Shown piece after piece: positions 15,927 through 24,166 of a stretch of 64,000 nt of DNA. The position numbers and the translations under genes are program-made. A model generated the notes under the pieces. That model was given only the letters and a program-made list of their open reading frames with translations. It had not been told where the DNA came from and searched no databases. The stretch is from an uncultured Chloroflexota bacterium (GTDB taxonomy: Bacteria; Chloroflexota; Anaerolineae; UBA4142; SHND01), in the NCBI GenBank assembly GCA_937870825.1, contig CALMZO010000300.1, positions 1-64,000 on the forward strand, in the 5' to 3' direction. Position 1 is the stretch's first letter; each line of letters opens with the position of its first letter.

Positions 15927-17786
15927 TCATGGCGCGACGGTAATTCTTGCAAGCGTAATCGTTTGCGAACCGTTTGGCGCGGTGAGGGGAGAACCATTCG
16001 CGCGTTCATACGCGACGAGCTGCAAGGCGTATTCACCCGCCGCGAGATTTTTGGGAAGCGCGAGCGCGCGTTTCGAGGTAGATGCTCCGTTTTGAATCGG
16101 CTCGTCGTGCTGCGCGAGTTTGTTGCCTTGCGCATCAACCACGCGCAAAGAGTACGCATACGCGTCACTGTTCGCGTGCCATCCAAAACGCGCGAGCGCG
16201 AGATTCGGTCCCGCTTGTGGTTCGAATGAAGCGTATTGAATTCGCAGTGTAAGACTTGGTGCAAACACAATCGGCGTCAATTCAAAATCCGTTGTCGCGC
16301 CGCGCGCAAAATATTCCAAACGCGTGTTGCCAAAAGTTTGGTCGAGAATGACGTAATCGTTGATGTATTCATTCGTCAAGCGGTCTTCCAAGATGCGTCC
16401 CGCTTTTTGGTACGCGAGAATCCATGCGCGCGGAGAGACTTGCCTCAGCTCCCTTATTTCCCGCGTCATCTCCTCTCGATTCTGAATCCACCTGTCGCCC
16501 TCCACTTCAAACACCTTTAATTTCGCGCCGCGATAGTACGTTTCCAAATATCCAATTTGCCACGGATACACCGCGTACACCAAATCATTTTCCGACGCGA
16601 GATTTTCCATCTCGCGAATCAACGGGCGCTCATCTTCGTCGGCGTAACGCGGGACGGTATAAAAATCAAACAGCGACACCGCGCTCAAGCCCACAAGGAG
16701 CGCGCCCGCCAAAATTCCCAACGGACGTTCGCGCTCATACAACGCGACAAGCCCACACGCAACGTAAATCAAAAAAAACGGCATCGCAAAAAGCAGCAAG
16801 CGTTCGTACCGAATCGGATGAAACGTGTACACAAGATTGACGAGGAAACCGAGCGCGAGCGGAACGCCAAGATAAATTGCAGCGAGCGAATTGCGAATGG
16901 CGAATTGCGAATTGCCCTCGCCAACCTGATAACGCCGACTCGCAAAAATTCCAACGAGCGCCAGCGCAGCGAAAACAAGCGCGCCCCACAGAATCCATGT
17001 CCAAGCGCTGACATGGCCGACTGCGAACGCGGCAATGTGCTGCGCGAGATAAGTGAGCGGGTCAAGCCGCGTGTATTGTTCGATGCCGACTTTTGCCGTC
17101 ACATACGCAAACAATTTTGGTCCCGCGTAAATCAGCCATGCCAAATACAACGCGCCGACTGCGCCCCACGCGCCGAACCACGCGCGCACATGGATTTTCC
17201 ACCGCGCGCGATATTTAAGGTAAAGCACGACGGCAATTTCGGCGGCGATGAAAAACGCGGCAAAGTATTGTGTGTACAATGCGAGCGCGGTGACGACAAC
17301 ATATGTAACCGTAGGGGCGAACCGATGTGTTCGCCCGCCTGCATTCGCCAATAATTTCAATTGCACAAAAACCGAACCCAGCGCGAGCGTCGTGACGAGT
17401 CCGTACATTCGCAATTCCTGCGAATAGTAAATGTGGAGCGGCGCAATGGCGAGGAGAAACGCGGCGATGATGCCGACGCGCGCATTAAACAATTCGCGCG
17501 CGACGAGATACAACAGCGGAATCGCGCTCACGCCAATCACAACCGACAACATTCGCAGCGCGACATCGCCTTTGCCGAACGCGCCCATCCACACTTGGAG
17601 CAGCGCGTAATAGAGGGGGGGGTGAATGTCAATCGCCGTGCGCGCGAGCATCGTACCAAATTCGCGCGTCGCAAAAAAGACGCTGTATCCTTCGTCCCAC
17701 CACAACGGTTGAAAATCGAGTCGGATGAGACGCAGCGCAATTCCCAACAGCACAACGAGCAAAAGCGCGATTCGACGATTGAGCAT
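15927..17786 (-). CDS. GT39-like polytopic glycosyltransferase
   Basis: 619 aa from ATG 17786 (MLNRRIALLLVVLLG). About 12 membrane helices. The first outer loop contains FQPLWWDEGYSVF and IDIHPPLYYALLQVW, the acidic loop and HPPLYY features of the PMT/ArnT superfamily, which moves a sugar from a polyprenyl phosphate carrier on the outer face of the membrane. An outer-face C-terminal domain (about 400-619) is beta-rich. Two translated repeats sit in loops: GGRTHRFAPTVT (a GTAGGGGC-family copy) and NSQFAIRNS (heptamer type). A G8 run at 17615 encodes the HPPL motif. A terminator ends six bases before the ATG; the frame is open to 17876 through that hairpin. Confidence 0.85.
   Translation of the reverse strand: MLNRRIALLLVVLLGIALRLIRLDFQPLWWDEGYSVFFATREFGTMLARTAIDIHPPLYYALLQVWMGAFGKGDVALRMLSVVIGVSAIPLLYLVARELFNARVGIIAAFLLAIAPLHIYYSQELRMYGLVTTLALGSVFVQLKLLANAGGRTHRFAPTVTYVVVTALALYTQYFAAFFIAAEIAVVLYLKYRARWKIHVRAWFGAWGAVGALYLAWLIYAGPKLFAYVTAKVGIEQYTRLDPLTYLAQHIAAFAVGHVSAWTWILWGALVFAALALVGIFASRRYQVGEGNSQFAIRNSLAAIYLGVPLALGFLVNLVYTFHPIRYERLLLFAMPFFLIYVACGLVALYERERPLGILAGALLVGLSAVSLFDFYTVPRYADEDERPLIREMENLASENDLVYAVYPWQIGYLETYYRGAKLKVFEVEGDRWIQNREEMTREIRELRQVSPRAWILAYQKAGRILEDRLTNEYINDYVILDQTFGNTRLEYFARGATTDFELTPIVFAPSLTLRIQYASFEPQAGPNLALARFGWHANSDAYAYSLRVVDAQGNKLAQHDEPIQNGASTSKRALALPKNLAAGEYALQLVAYERANGSPLTAPNGSQTITLARITVAP
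17310..17339 (-). repeat. GTAGGGGC-family repeat inside the GT39-like gene
   Basis: GTAGGGGCGAACCGATG with GTGTTCGCCC forms a GGGCGAAC/GTTCGCCC hairpin. It is translated in frame as GGRTHRFAPT in a loop of the membrane protein. Confidence 0.7.
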
Positions 17787-17792
17787 GTTCAC

Positions 17793-17833
17793 AAAAAAAG
17801 GCGTTCCTGCGTCAACGCGCAATGAACGCCTTT
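17793..17833 (-). terminator. Rho-independent terminator close to a start codon
   Basis: On the minus strand AAAGGCGTTC and GAACGCCTTT form the stem, followed by a run of T. It lies downstream of the lipoprotein gene (ending 17906) and ends only six bases before the ATG of the GT39-like gene, so it may also attenuate that gene. Confidence 0.82.
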
Positions 17834-17905
17834 GTGTCCGGACCTGACGGGGCTTGAGGGAATGGTCTGATGGCACAAATCCGCAAGGAACCCCAGTCTA
17901 TCCGC

Positions 17906-18637
17906 TTACTGGGTGTTTGTGTAAATCCAATACTGCCCGCCATTCGCGAAATTGATAGTGACATTTTCAGAGATGGGGGTGAGGTCTGCCGCCGATTTTA
18001 CAAAACGCATAATGATTGGATTGTTGCCCGCGCGTACGGCATCGCCGACGTCCAATTCGCCATTCGAGGTGTTGGGCGAGGTGCGGTCCGATTCGACCCG
18101 GCAGTTGGAGCCGATAGAGATATTAAAGTCGCCGGTGGTGACTGCGATTAAATCTTTGCCCGCGCCGTCTTGCAACAAGCGTCCACTCCCGTCGAAAAAG
18201 GCAAAAGTCGCACCTGCCATAAGAGTGCGTCCACTCTTGGCATTGACGATAACTTTGTACACGCCTTGCTGCTCGCACAAGTAATTTGTCCCAATTTTGA
18301 TGAGGAATTGAGGTTGCGGCGGCGCCGTCGGCTGTGGAGGTTTGGTCGGTTGTGTTTGTTGCGGACGCCGCGTGGGACGAGGCGTATTCGTCACAGGTTC
18401 CGGTTCTTGCGTTGGCTCTTTGGTGGGTTCCGGCTCACCGGTGGGGTCGGGTTCGAGGGTCGGTGCGGTTTCTTGCGTCGCCGTCACGCGCGGTTTGGGC
18501 GTAAATGTGGGCCGAATCGTGCGGCGCGTTGCGGTTTCCGTTGGCGTATTTTGGGAAACAAACGGCACGCCGCCGCACGCGGAAAACGCTACAAGCGCGA
18601 CGAGCGCGCCGATGAGAACGTTCAAAAACTTGTTCAA
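17906..18637 (-). CDS. Lipoprotein with Thr/Pro-rich linker
   Basis: 243 aa with a TTG start, supported by GGAGGAG about six bases upstream. The signal MNKFLNVLIGALVALVAFSA-CGG has a lipobox ending in Cys21. Residues 30-108 are a Thr/Pro/Glu-rich spacer (TRRTIRPTFTPKPRVTATQE and repeats of EPTKEP type) typical of wall-spanning segments and possibly glycosylated. The C-terminal domain (about 110-243) is beta-rich with a conserved-looking Cys pair (YLCEQQG, NCRVESD). Function unknown. It has its own promoter and is followed by a terminator, so it is probably a single-gene unit. Confidence 0.8.
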   Translation of the reverse strand: MNKFLNVLIGALVALVAFSACGGVPFVSQNTPTETATRRTIRPTFTPKPRVTATQETAPTLEPDPTGEPEPTKEPTQEPEPVTNTPRPTRRPQQTQPTKPPQPTAPPQPQFLIKIGTNYLCEQQGVYKVIVNAKSGRTLMAGATFAFFDGSGRLLQDGAGKDLIAVTTGDFNISIGSNCRVESDRTSPNTSNGELDVGDAVRAGNNPIIMRFVKSAADLTPISENVTINFANGGQYWIYTNTQ

Positions 18638-18654
18638 AATCTCCTCCGTGAAAA

Positions 18655-18683
18655 ATTATAACCGTGTCAGGGGAAAAGACCAA
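18655..18683 (-). promoter_or_regulatory. Promoter of the minus-strand lipoprotein gene
   Basis: On the minus strand TTGGTC, 17-bp spacer, TATAAT, then the GGAGGAG ribosome binding site and TTG start at 18637. Confidence 0.7.
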
Positions 18684-18690
18684 TTTCCTC

Positions 18691-18720
18691 TTGACGTATG
18701 ACACGCGCTTGTGCTACCGT
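18691..18720 (+). promoter_or_regulatory. Possible promoter of the cyclase-repeat gene
   Basis: TTGACG (18691-18696), 18-bp spacer, TACCGT (18715-18720). The implied transcript would start at or next to the ATG at 18728, that is, nearly leaderless. The -10 is weak. Confidence 0.35.
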
Positions 18721-18727
18721 GCGAGCT

Positions 18728-19570
18728 ATGAGCCGCGCCCTCGAATTTCTCCGCGCCGCGCAAAACAGCGATGGCGGTTGGGGCTATAAAATCGGCGGCA
18801 TGTCGTTCGTCGAACCCACTGCCGCCGTCCTCATCGCACTCTCTTTAGACGCACAATCGAGCGCACACGTTCAACGCGCGCGCGCCTTTTTGAAATCACT
18901 ACAGCGCGCCGATGGCGGCTGGGGCATTGCCGCGCTTGACGACGAAAGCGGTTGGATGACCGCGTGGGCAGTCTGGGCATTGGCACAAAATGAACGTGAC
19001 GCGGCACAACGCGGCATCAATTGGCTGCTTGAGATATCCGGCATTCGCGTCACCGACCCGCTTCAAGTCGCAGGCGTCAAAAAAGTTTTGAACATTGATG
19101 CAACCATCACCGGTTGGCCCTGGCAGCCCGGCGACGCGGCGTGGATTTTTCCCACCGCGCTCGCGTTGCTCGCGCTGCATGAAATGAATGTGCGCGAACA
19201 TCCGCGCGTGCGCGAAGGAATCCAGTACTTGCTTGACCGCGCGATTTTAACCGGCGGATGGAATATCGGCAACCCGTTCATGGTCACGGGGAACTTGCCG
19301 CCGACGGTGGAAAATACCGCGCTTGCGTTGATGGCTTTGCATCGGTTCGGAATTGAAAACGAAATCACCCGGCGCGCGCAAAACTCTCTCGCCCGCGAAC
19401 ATTTTACCGGCACCGCGTTTGAATGGGCATGGCGCGCGCTGTACTGGAAAACGAGCAACGCGCCGCTCGAACGCGCGCACGCGGCATTAGAAAAACTACA
19501 ACGCGCCGACGGCAGTTTCGACGGCAATGTTTTCACCACCGCGTCGGTAGCAATGACGTTTGATTTGTAG
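18728..19570 (+). CDS. Prenyltransferase/squalene-cyclase repeat protein
   Basis: 280 aa from ATG 18728. At least three QW-type repeats are visible: AAQNSDGGWGYK (about 11-22), SLQRADGGWGIAALDDESGW (about 57-76) and KLQRADGSFDG near the end. Together they form an alpha/alpha-barrel seen in squalene-hopene cyclases, terpene cyclases and protein prenyltransferase beta subunits. It is less than half the length of a hopene cyclase and shows no DxDD acid motif, so it is not a complete cyclase. It could be a binding protein or a truncated relative. The frame is open to 18698, overlapping the promoter. Confidence 0.8.
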   Translation: MSRALEFLRAAQNSDGGWGYKIGGMSFVEPTAAVLIALSLDAQSSAHVQRARAFLKSLQRADGGWGIAALDDESGWMTAWAVWALAQNERDAAQRGINWLLEISGIRVTDPLQVAGVKKVLNIDATITGWPWQPGDAAWIFPTALALLALHEMNVREHPRVREGIQYLLDRAILTGGWNIGNPFMVTGNLPPTVENTALALMALHRFGIENEITRRAQNSLAREHFTGTAFEWAWRALYWKTSNAPLERAHAALEKLQRADGSFDGNVFTTASVAMTFDL

Positions 19571-19585
19571 CGTATCGCATATCGC

Positions 19586-19645
19586 AATTGACGTTTGACG
19601 TTTCACGTTTCACGTTCCTGATTACTGTTCACTGATTACTTGCAA
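19586..19645 (+). repeat. Heptamer arrays between genes
   Basis: Two word families follow one another: GACGTTT/CACGTTT (TGACGTTTGACGTTTCACG region) and GATTACT/GTTCACT (TGATTACTGTTCACTGATTA). They occupy the whole gap before the DUF362 gene. The first family recurs at 22934, 45308, 46248, 60390 and 61381. Confidence 0.8.
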
Positions 19646-19647
19646 CA

Positions 19648-20676
19648 ATGTCTCTGCAAAAAATTTCCCGCCGCACACTTCTCCGCCTCGCACTCGCGAG
19701 CGGCATCTTTGCGGGCGGCGCGGTCATTTACAAACAGACGGAAAGCGTCGGCTTTGACAAATGGCTGCGCTGGATGCTGCGCGGACAAACCGCGCGTTTC
19801 ACTCCATCCGCGCGCGTCGCGCTCGCGGCAGTGCCTTTGTATGACGCGGACGTGTTGAGCGCGATACGCGCGCTTTGGCGTGACGCGAGCGCGCCGAATT
19901 TGGAAAATGCGCGCGTGGTGTTGAAACCGAATCTTGTGGATTCCATTCCCGAACGTCCGTGTTACACCATGCCGCAAGTGACGGAGGCGTTGATTCAATT
20001 TTTGCGCGATGAGGTGCGTGTGAAATCGCTCGTCGTCGCGGAAGGCATGACCTTTCGGCGTGACCCGCATTCGATTTTGTTTGAAACGGGTTACCGTGAC
20101 ATGCTCGAACGCCAGCGCGTCGAATTTGTGGATTTGAATTACGATGACTTGATAAAAATCTCGCTGCGCGGCGGTTACGCGAAAATGGATTCCTTGTTCA
20201 TGGCGCGCACCGTCGCCGAAGCGGACGCGCTGATTTCGATTCCCAAACTCAAAACGCATCACTGGACAAAAATTTCGGGCGCAGTCAAAAATTTGTTTGG
20301 CATCGTTCCCGGCGCGAAATACGGTTTCCCAAAAAACACCTTGCACATTCAAGGCATTGATGCGTTTCTCGCAGAGTTGCTCGACTCGCTCCCGACGCCG
20401 AAACGATTCGCGCTGGTTGATGGCATCGTCGGCTTGCAGGGCGATGGTCCGTTGTTCGGCACGCCGGTGCCAAGTGGGGCGTTGATTGGCGGAGCCGATT
20501 TTCTCGCGGTGGATGCCACCTGCGCGCGGCTGATGGGCTTTGACCCCGCGACGATTGAAATTCTCACGTTCATGGCGTGGGCGGGACTGGGACATCTCGA
20601 CGCCAACAAAATTGAATTGCGCGGCGCGCCGCTCGATGCGCTACGAAAAAAATACGAACCCGCGCCGCGTGTTTAA
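19648..20676 (+). CDS. DUF362 family protein with twin-arginine signal
   Basis: 342 aa. The N-terminus MSLQKISRRTLLRLALASGI is a Tat signal (SRRTLLR), so the protein is probably exported folded, often a sign of a cofactor. The body matches DUF362: VVLKPNLVDS, LVVAEG, SIPKLKTHHWTKISGAVKNLFG and VDATCARLMGFDP. DUF362 proteins are often annotated as iron-sulfur cluster proteins, but no Cys cluster is seen here; the two Cys are isolated. Its role is unknown. It lies 77 bases downstream of the cyclase-repeat gene, with repeats between. Confidence 0.85.
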   Translation: MSLQKISRRTLLRLALASGIFAGGAVIYKQTESVGFDKWLRWMLRGQTARFTPSARVALAAVPLYDADVLSAIRALWRDASAPNLENARVVLKPNLVDSIPERPCYTMPQVTEALIQFLRDEVRVKSLVVAEGMTFRRDPHSILFETGYRDMLERQRVEFVDLNYDDLIKISLRGGYAKMDSLFMARTVAEADALISIPKLKTHHWTKISGAVKNLFGIVPGAKYGFPKNTLHIQGIDAFLAELLDSLPTPKRFALVDGIVGLQGDGPLFGTPVPSGALIGGADFLAVDATCARLMGFDPATIEILTFMAWAGLGHLDANKIELRGAPLDALRKKYEPAPRV

Positions 20677-20727
20677 CGAATTTATTCGTCGCTCACGTTG
20701 CGCGGTCACTACTTGTGGCGAAGTTTT

Positions 20728-20822
20728 CAAACGCGAATCTATGCGAATCGAAACGAATTTACGCGAATTTTTAGAATTTTCGTGCAGATTCGCCAAAATT
20801 CGTGCGAATTCGCGTTTCCGTC
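20728..20822. repeat. AT-rich imperfect inverted repeat of GCGAATT words
   Basis: Words of the type GCGAATC, ACGAATT, GCGAATT run rightward, then ATTCGTG, GAATTCG run back, so the two halves can fold on each other. It lies in the 204-base gap (20677-20880) before the glycosyltransferase cluster; no gene is seen in that gap. Confidence 0.65.
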
Positions 20823-20880
20823 TCTGGACACTATCGTTGTTTTTATTGTTCATGCGTAACATGAGTTCGTTACTCTAAAA

Positions 20881-22920
20881 ATGAAAAGTTCGCGCCCGCT
20901 TATTCTCTCCGCGCTCGCCGTCCTGTGGATTTTTGTCGTCGTCCTCCCGTACTATTTGCTGCATCGTCCGTTCGACGTTGCGAATGTTGTCGGAGTTGCA
21001 AACACGCTCGGCGATGTCGGCATCGTCGCGCTGCTGCTCGTACTCGCCGCGTCGCTCGGACATCGCGTCTTGCGCGGGTTTGAATTTTCGAGCGCGCTCG
21101 AAGCGTTGGTGATTCAAACGAGCATCGGCTATGGAATTCTCGCACTCGTTATTTTTGTTGTGGGAATGCTCGGATTGGTGCAGCCACTTGTGTTTTGGAT
21201 TTTGCTGCTGCTCGGATTGGGACTATTGATTCGTGATGTGAGGGCAGTATGGCGAGAGGTGCGCGCGATTGAATTGCCGCGCGTGACGCGTGCCGAACGC
21301 GCGTTGGCTCTCTTTATCGGCATCAATCTTTTGATTGCGCTCGTATTTGCGCTCACGCCGCCGACGGGTTGGGACGGCTTGCAGTATCATCTCATTCTGC
21401 CAAAACTCGCCCTCGAACAAGGGCGTTTTTCACCCCCCCCCGATAACGTTTCGCTGAATTATCCCGCGCTCGCGCAAATGCTCTTTGTCGCGGCGATGGC
21501 GCTGAAAAGCGATGTTGCCGCGCAGGTGGTGCATTGGACGTTTTTGGTGTTGACGCTCGGCGCGCTTGTGGCGTTCGCCGCGCGTTATTTTTCGTCGCGC
21601 GTTGGTTGGCTCGCCGCCGCGCTGCTTGTCGCCGTTCCTTCCATTTTGCTCGTGTCCACGTACGCGTACAACGACGCCGCGCTGATGTTGTACACCACCA
21701 CCGCGTTGTTTTGGACACTGCGCGCAATCGAAACCCAACGCGCCCGCGATTTTGTTTTGGCAGGCGCGCTTGCAGGATTCGCGCTCGGCGAAAAATATAC
21801 CGCGCTATTCATTCCTCTCGCGCTCGGCGCGATTGTTTTGTTTCAGAATAAATTGCCGACGCGCCGCGCGTTCACGCAAGCAATACTGTTGGGCATCGCC
21901 GCGCTTGCGTTGGGAATTCCCTGGTACGCGCGCAACTATTTTTTTGTCGGCAATCCGATTTATCCGTTCGTGTTCGGCGGCGTGTATTGGGACGCGTGGC
22001 GCGCGGAATGGTATGCGCGTTTCGGCACGGGCATGTGGAATCAGCCGCTTCAATTGCTGCTCGTCCCGTGGACGGCGACAGTGCAAGGATTTCAAGGCGG
22101 CGATTTCGATGCAACGATTGGCGCGCTGCTGCTCGCGCTGCTGCCGTTCAATGTGTTGAAACGCGATGCGGCGACAAATTCATTTCCGCTGCGCGCGATG
22201 TGGTTTCTCGTTGCGGTGTTGTTTGCGTTTTGGCTCATTGGCATCGCGCAATCGAAATTGTTGTGGCAGACCCGCTTGCTCTTTCCCGCGTTCCCGCTCT
22301 TGGCAATGTTCGCGGCGGAAGGGTTTCAACGTCTCGCGCAAATTTCACTCCCGCAATTTTCATTACAGCGATTCGCCGCGTTGATTCTCGCGCTCGCGTT
22401 CGGCTTGAACGTGGTGAGTAATCTTGTCGCAACGCTAAGCAGTCGCCCCTACGATGTTTTGTTGGGAATTGAAACGCGCCAAGAATTTCTTGCGCGGCAA
22501 CTCGGCGCGCATTACGCGATGACGCAGTGGGTGAACGCGAATCTGCCGCGCGACGCGCGCATTGTCGTGCTGTGGGAACCGCGCACGTATTATATCGAAC
22601 GCGCGGTACAGCCCGACGCGATTCTCGACAAACTCGCGCACTTGCAATTTCTATACAACGGCGATGCGGACGCGATTGCGAATGAATGGAAGCGCGAAGG
22701 ATACACACACGTTTTGTTGTGGCGCGCGGGTTTGGATGGGATGCTGCAATCGGGTTATGACCCCATCGGCGACGCGGAAATGCAAACGCTCTCCGCGTTG
22801 GAAAAAAATCATTTGCGTCTGATTTACGGCGGCGCGGAATTGGGGCTGGAAGCGCGCGAGGGAAAATTGTCGTTGCGCGATGTGGAGGCGTCGCCGTACG
22901 CGATATATGAAATCAAATAG
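20881..22920 (+). CDS. Polytopic membrane protein, GT39/ArnT-like
   Basis: 679 aa, ATG 20881. About 13 membrane helices. The first large outer loop contains TPPTGWDGLQYHLILPKLALE and NVSLNYPALAQMLF; the Asp of WDGLQYH sits where C-type glycosyltransferases have their catalytic acid. Conserved-looking NYFFVGNPIYPFVFG follows in a middle loop, a feature of bacterial PMT-superfamily proteins. A C-terminal outer domain of about 140 residues ends the protein. A C9 run at 21433-21441 encodes the triple Pro of FSPPPDN. It opens the plus-strand cluster that continues to 39347. Donor and acceptor are unknown. Confidence 0.8.
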   Translation: MKSSRPLILSALAVLWIFVVVLPYYLLHRPFDVANVVGVANTLGDVGIVALLLVLAASLGHRVLRGFEFSSALEALVIQTSIGYGILALVIFVVGMLGLVQPLVFWILLLLGLGLLIRDVRAVWREVRAIELPRVTRAERALALFIGINLLIALVFALTPPTGWDGLQYHLILPKLALEQGRFSPPPDNVSLNYPALAQMLFVAAMALKSDVAAQVVHWTFLVLTLGALVAFAARYFSSRVGWLAAALLVAVPSILLVSTYAYNDAALMLYTTTALFWTLRAIETQRARDFVLAGALAGFALGEKYTALFIPLALGAIVLFQNKLPTRRAFTQAILLGIAALALGIPWYARNYFFVGNPIYPFVFGGVYWDAWRAEWYARFGTGMWNQPLQLLLVPWTATVQGFQGGDFDATIGALLLALLPFNVLKRDAATNSFPLRAMWFLVAVLFAFWLIGIAQSKLLWQTRLLFPAFPLLAMFAAEGFQRLAQISLPQFSLQRFAALILALAFGLNVVSNLVATLSSRPYDVLLGIETRQEFLARQLGAHYAMTQWVNANLPRDARIVVLWEPRTYYIERAVQPDAILDKLAHLQFLYNGDADAIANEWKREGYTHVLLWRAGLDGMLQSGYDPIGDAEMQTLSALEKNHLRLIYGGAELGLEAREGKLSLRDVEASPYAIYEIK

Positions 22921-24166
22921 TGAGGACTCGTCAAACGTGAAACGTGAAACATTCGGCGTTCGGCGTTCGGCGTTCGTTCTCGCGTGTTTAGGATGTGTCA
23001 TCCTCTACGCCGCGCTCGCGTTCGGCATCTACAACGGCTTGACGCGGCACGCGCTCGGCGCGAATGATTTTTATTCGCGGTGGATGGGCGCGCGGGCGTT
23101 GTTTTTGCGCGGAGAGAATCCGTATTCTGAAAATGTGACGCGCGAAATTCAGATGGGGATGTACGGACAACTCGCGCGCGTGGACCAGGACCAAGTCGCG
23201 TTCGCGTATCCGTTGTATGCGGCGTATGTCGCCGCGCCGCTTGTCATTTTTCCGTACGCGGTGGCACAAGCATTGTGGATGGCGTTGCTTGTGATGGGAG
23301 TTGTCGCGGGCGCGCTCGCCCTTGCGTTCGTGAATCGCCTCGCGTTGTCGCCCATCACGCTCGCCGCAATTTTGCTCGGCGCGTTATTTTTTTATCCGTC
23401 CGTGCGCGGAATTTTTTTGGGACAATACGCGCTGTTTTCGTTCACGCTCGTCGCGCTGGCGAGTTTTGCGATTGCGACGGAACACGCAACGACGGCAGGA
23501 ATTCTGCTCGCGCTCGCGTCCGTGAAACCACAGCCGGTTATTTTTTTATTGCCGTTGATTTTATTTTGGGCTTGGTGCAATGGAAAACGACGCGTCGTGT
23601 GGGGTGCGCTGCTTATTCTCGCGCTCCTGCTTGGCAGTTCATTTTTGCTCGTGCCGAGTTGGTTCGGCGATTTTTTGAATGGCTTGCAAAATTACGCGCA
23701 GTACGCGCCTGTCGGTCCGCCGCTCGAAACATTTTTCAAATTGTTCGCGCCAAATTCGTTCGCGACGAGTTTGTTTTTTATCGCAAGTGGACTGTTGATT
23801 GTGGGAATGCTTGCGTTCGTGTGGAAACATCGCGCGCAAAATTGGTTCGCGTTTCAAACATCGTTGGGATTCGCCGCGTTGGTGACAACACTTCTCGCGG
23901 GCAGAATCGGTACGCCTGACCAAGTGCTGCTGCTCATTCCCCTTTTTGCGTGGCTTGGACAGGCACAGAGTCAAACGCGGCGCGTACTTTTGATTTTTGT
24001 CGCGTTGGGTATGCTCACTGCGCCGTGGCTTGTTTTTTTGAATCTGCTCGAAGGAGATAAAGAAGCGATTGTCGTTACAACAGTCCTGCCGCTATTCGTT
24101 TCGGCAATGTTTTTCGCGCTGACGTTTTTGGGCAGGCACAAGTCGCAGCCCCTACGCTTGACATGA
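22907..24166 (+). CDS. GT87/DUF2029-like membrane glycosyltransferase
   Basis: 419 aa from ATG 22907, overlapping the previous gene by 14 bases. Residues about 8-20 (SNVKRETFGVRRSAF) are a translated heptamer array. About 10 membrane helices follow. The loop NDFYSRWMGARALFLRGENPYSENV is the signature of DUF2029/GT87 polyprenol-phosphate-mannose-dependent transferases (D.F.....A....G.dPY). VKPQPVIFLLPLI matches the later family motif. The last 12 codons (GRHKSQPLRLT) are a reverse copy of the GTAGGGGC repeat, so the native C-terminus has been replaced or extended. The stop overlaps the next gene by ATGA. Confidence 0.85.
   Translation: MKSNSEDSSNVKRETFGVRRSAFVLACLGCVILYAALAFGIYNGLTRHALGANDFYSRWMGARALFLRGENPYSENVTREIQMGMYGQLARVDQDQVAFAYPLYAAYVAAPLVIFPYAVAQALWMALLVMGVVAGALALAFVNRLALSPITLAAILLGALFFYPSVRGIFLGQYALFSFTLVALASFAIATEHATTAGILLALASVKPQPVIFLLPLILFWAWCNGKRRVVWGALLILALLLGSSFLLVPSWFGDFLNGLQNYAQYAPVGPPLETFFKLFAPNSFATSLFFIASGLLIVGMLAFVWKHRAQNWFAFQTSLGFAALVTTLLAGRIGTPDQVLLLIPLFAWLGQAQSQTRRVLLIFVALGMLTAPWLVFLNLLEGDKEAIVVTTVLPLFVSAMFFALTFLGRHKSQPLRLT
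24130..24156 (-). repeat. GTAGGGGC-family repeat at a gene end
   Basis: Reverse-orientation copy: GGGCAGGCACAAG then TCGCAGCCCCTACG. It encodes the last residues of the GT87-like protein. Confidence 0.75.

Noticed and set aside
17838-17880. GTCAGGTCCGGA on the minus strand resembles the conserved core of bacterial SRP RNA.
   Set aside because: The 3' half needed for the SRP loop (AGGAAGCAGC) is absent, and the flanks do not form the long SRP helix. It is taken as chance.
20677-20880. The AT-rich gap before the glycan cluster as a small RNA gene or origin.
   Set aside because: It is explained by an imperfect inverted repeat of GCGAATT words; no promoter with terminator and no DnaA-box cluster was seen.
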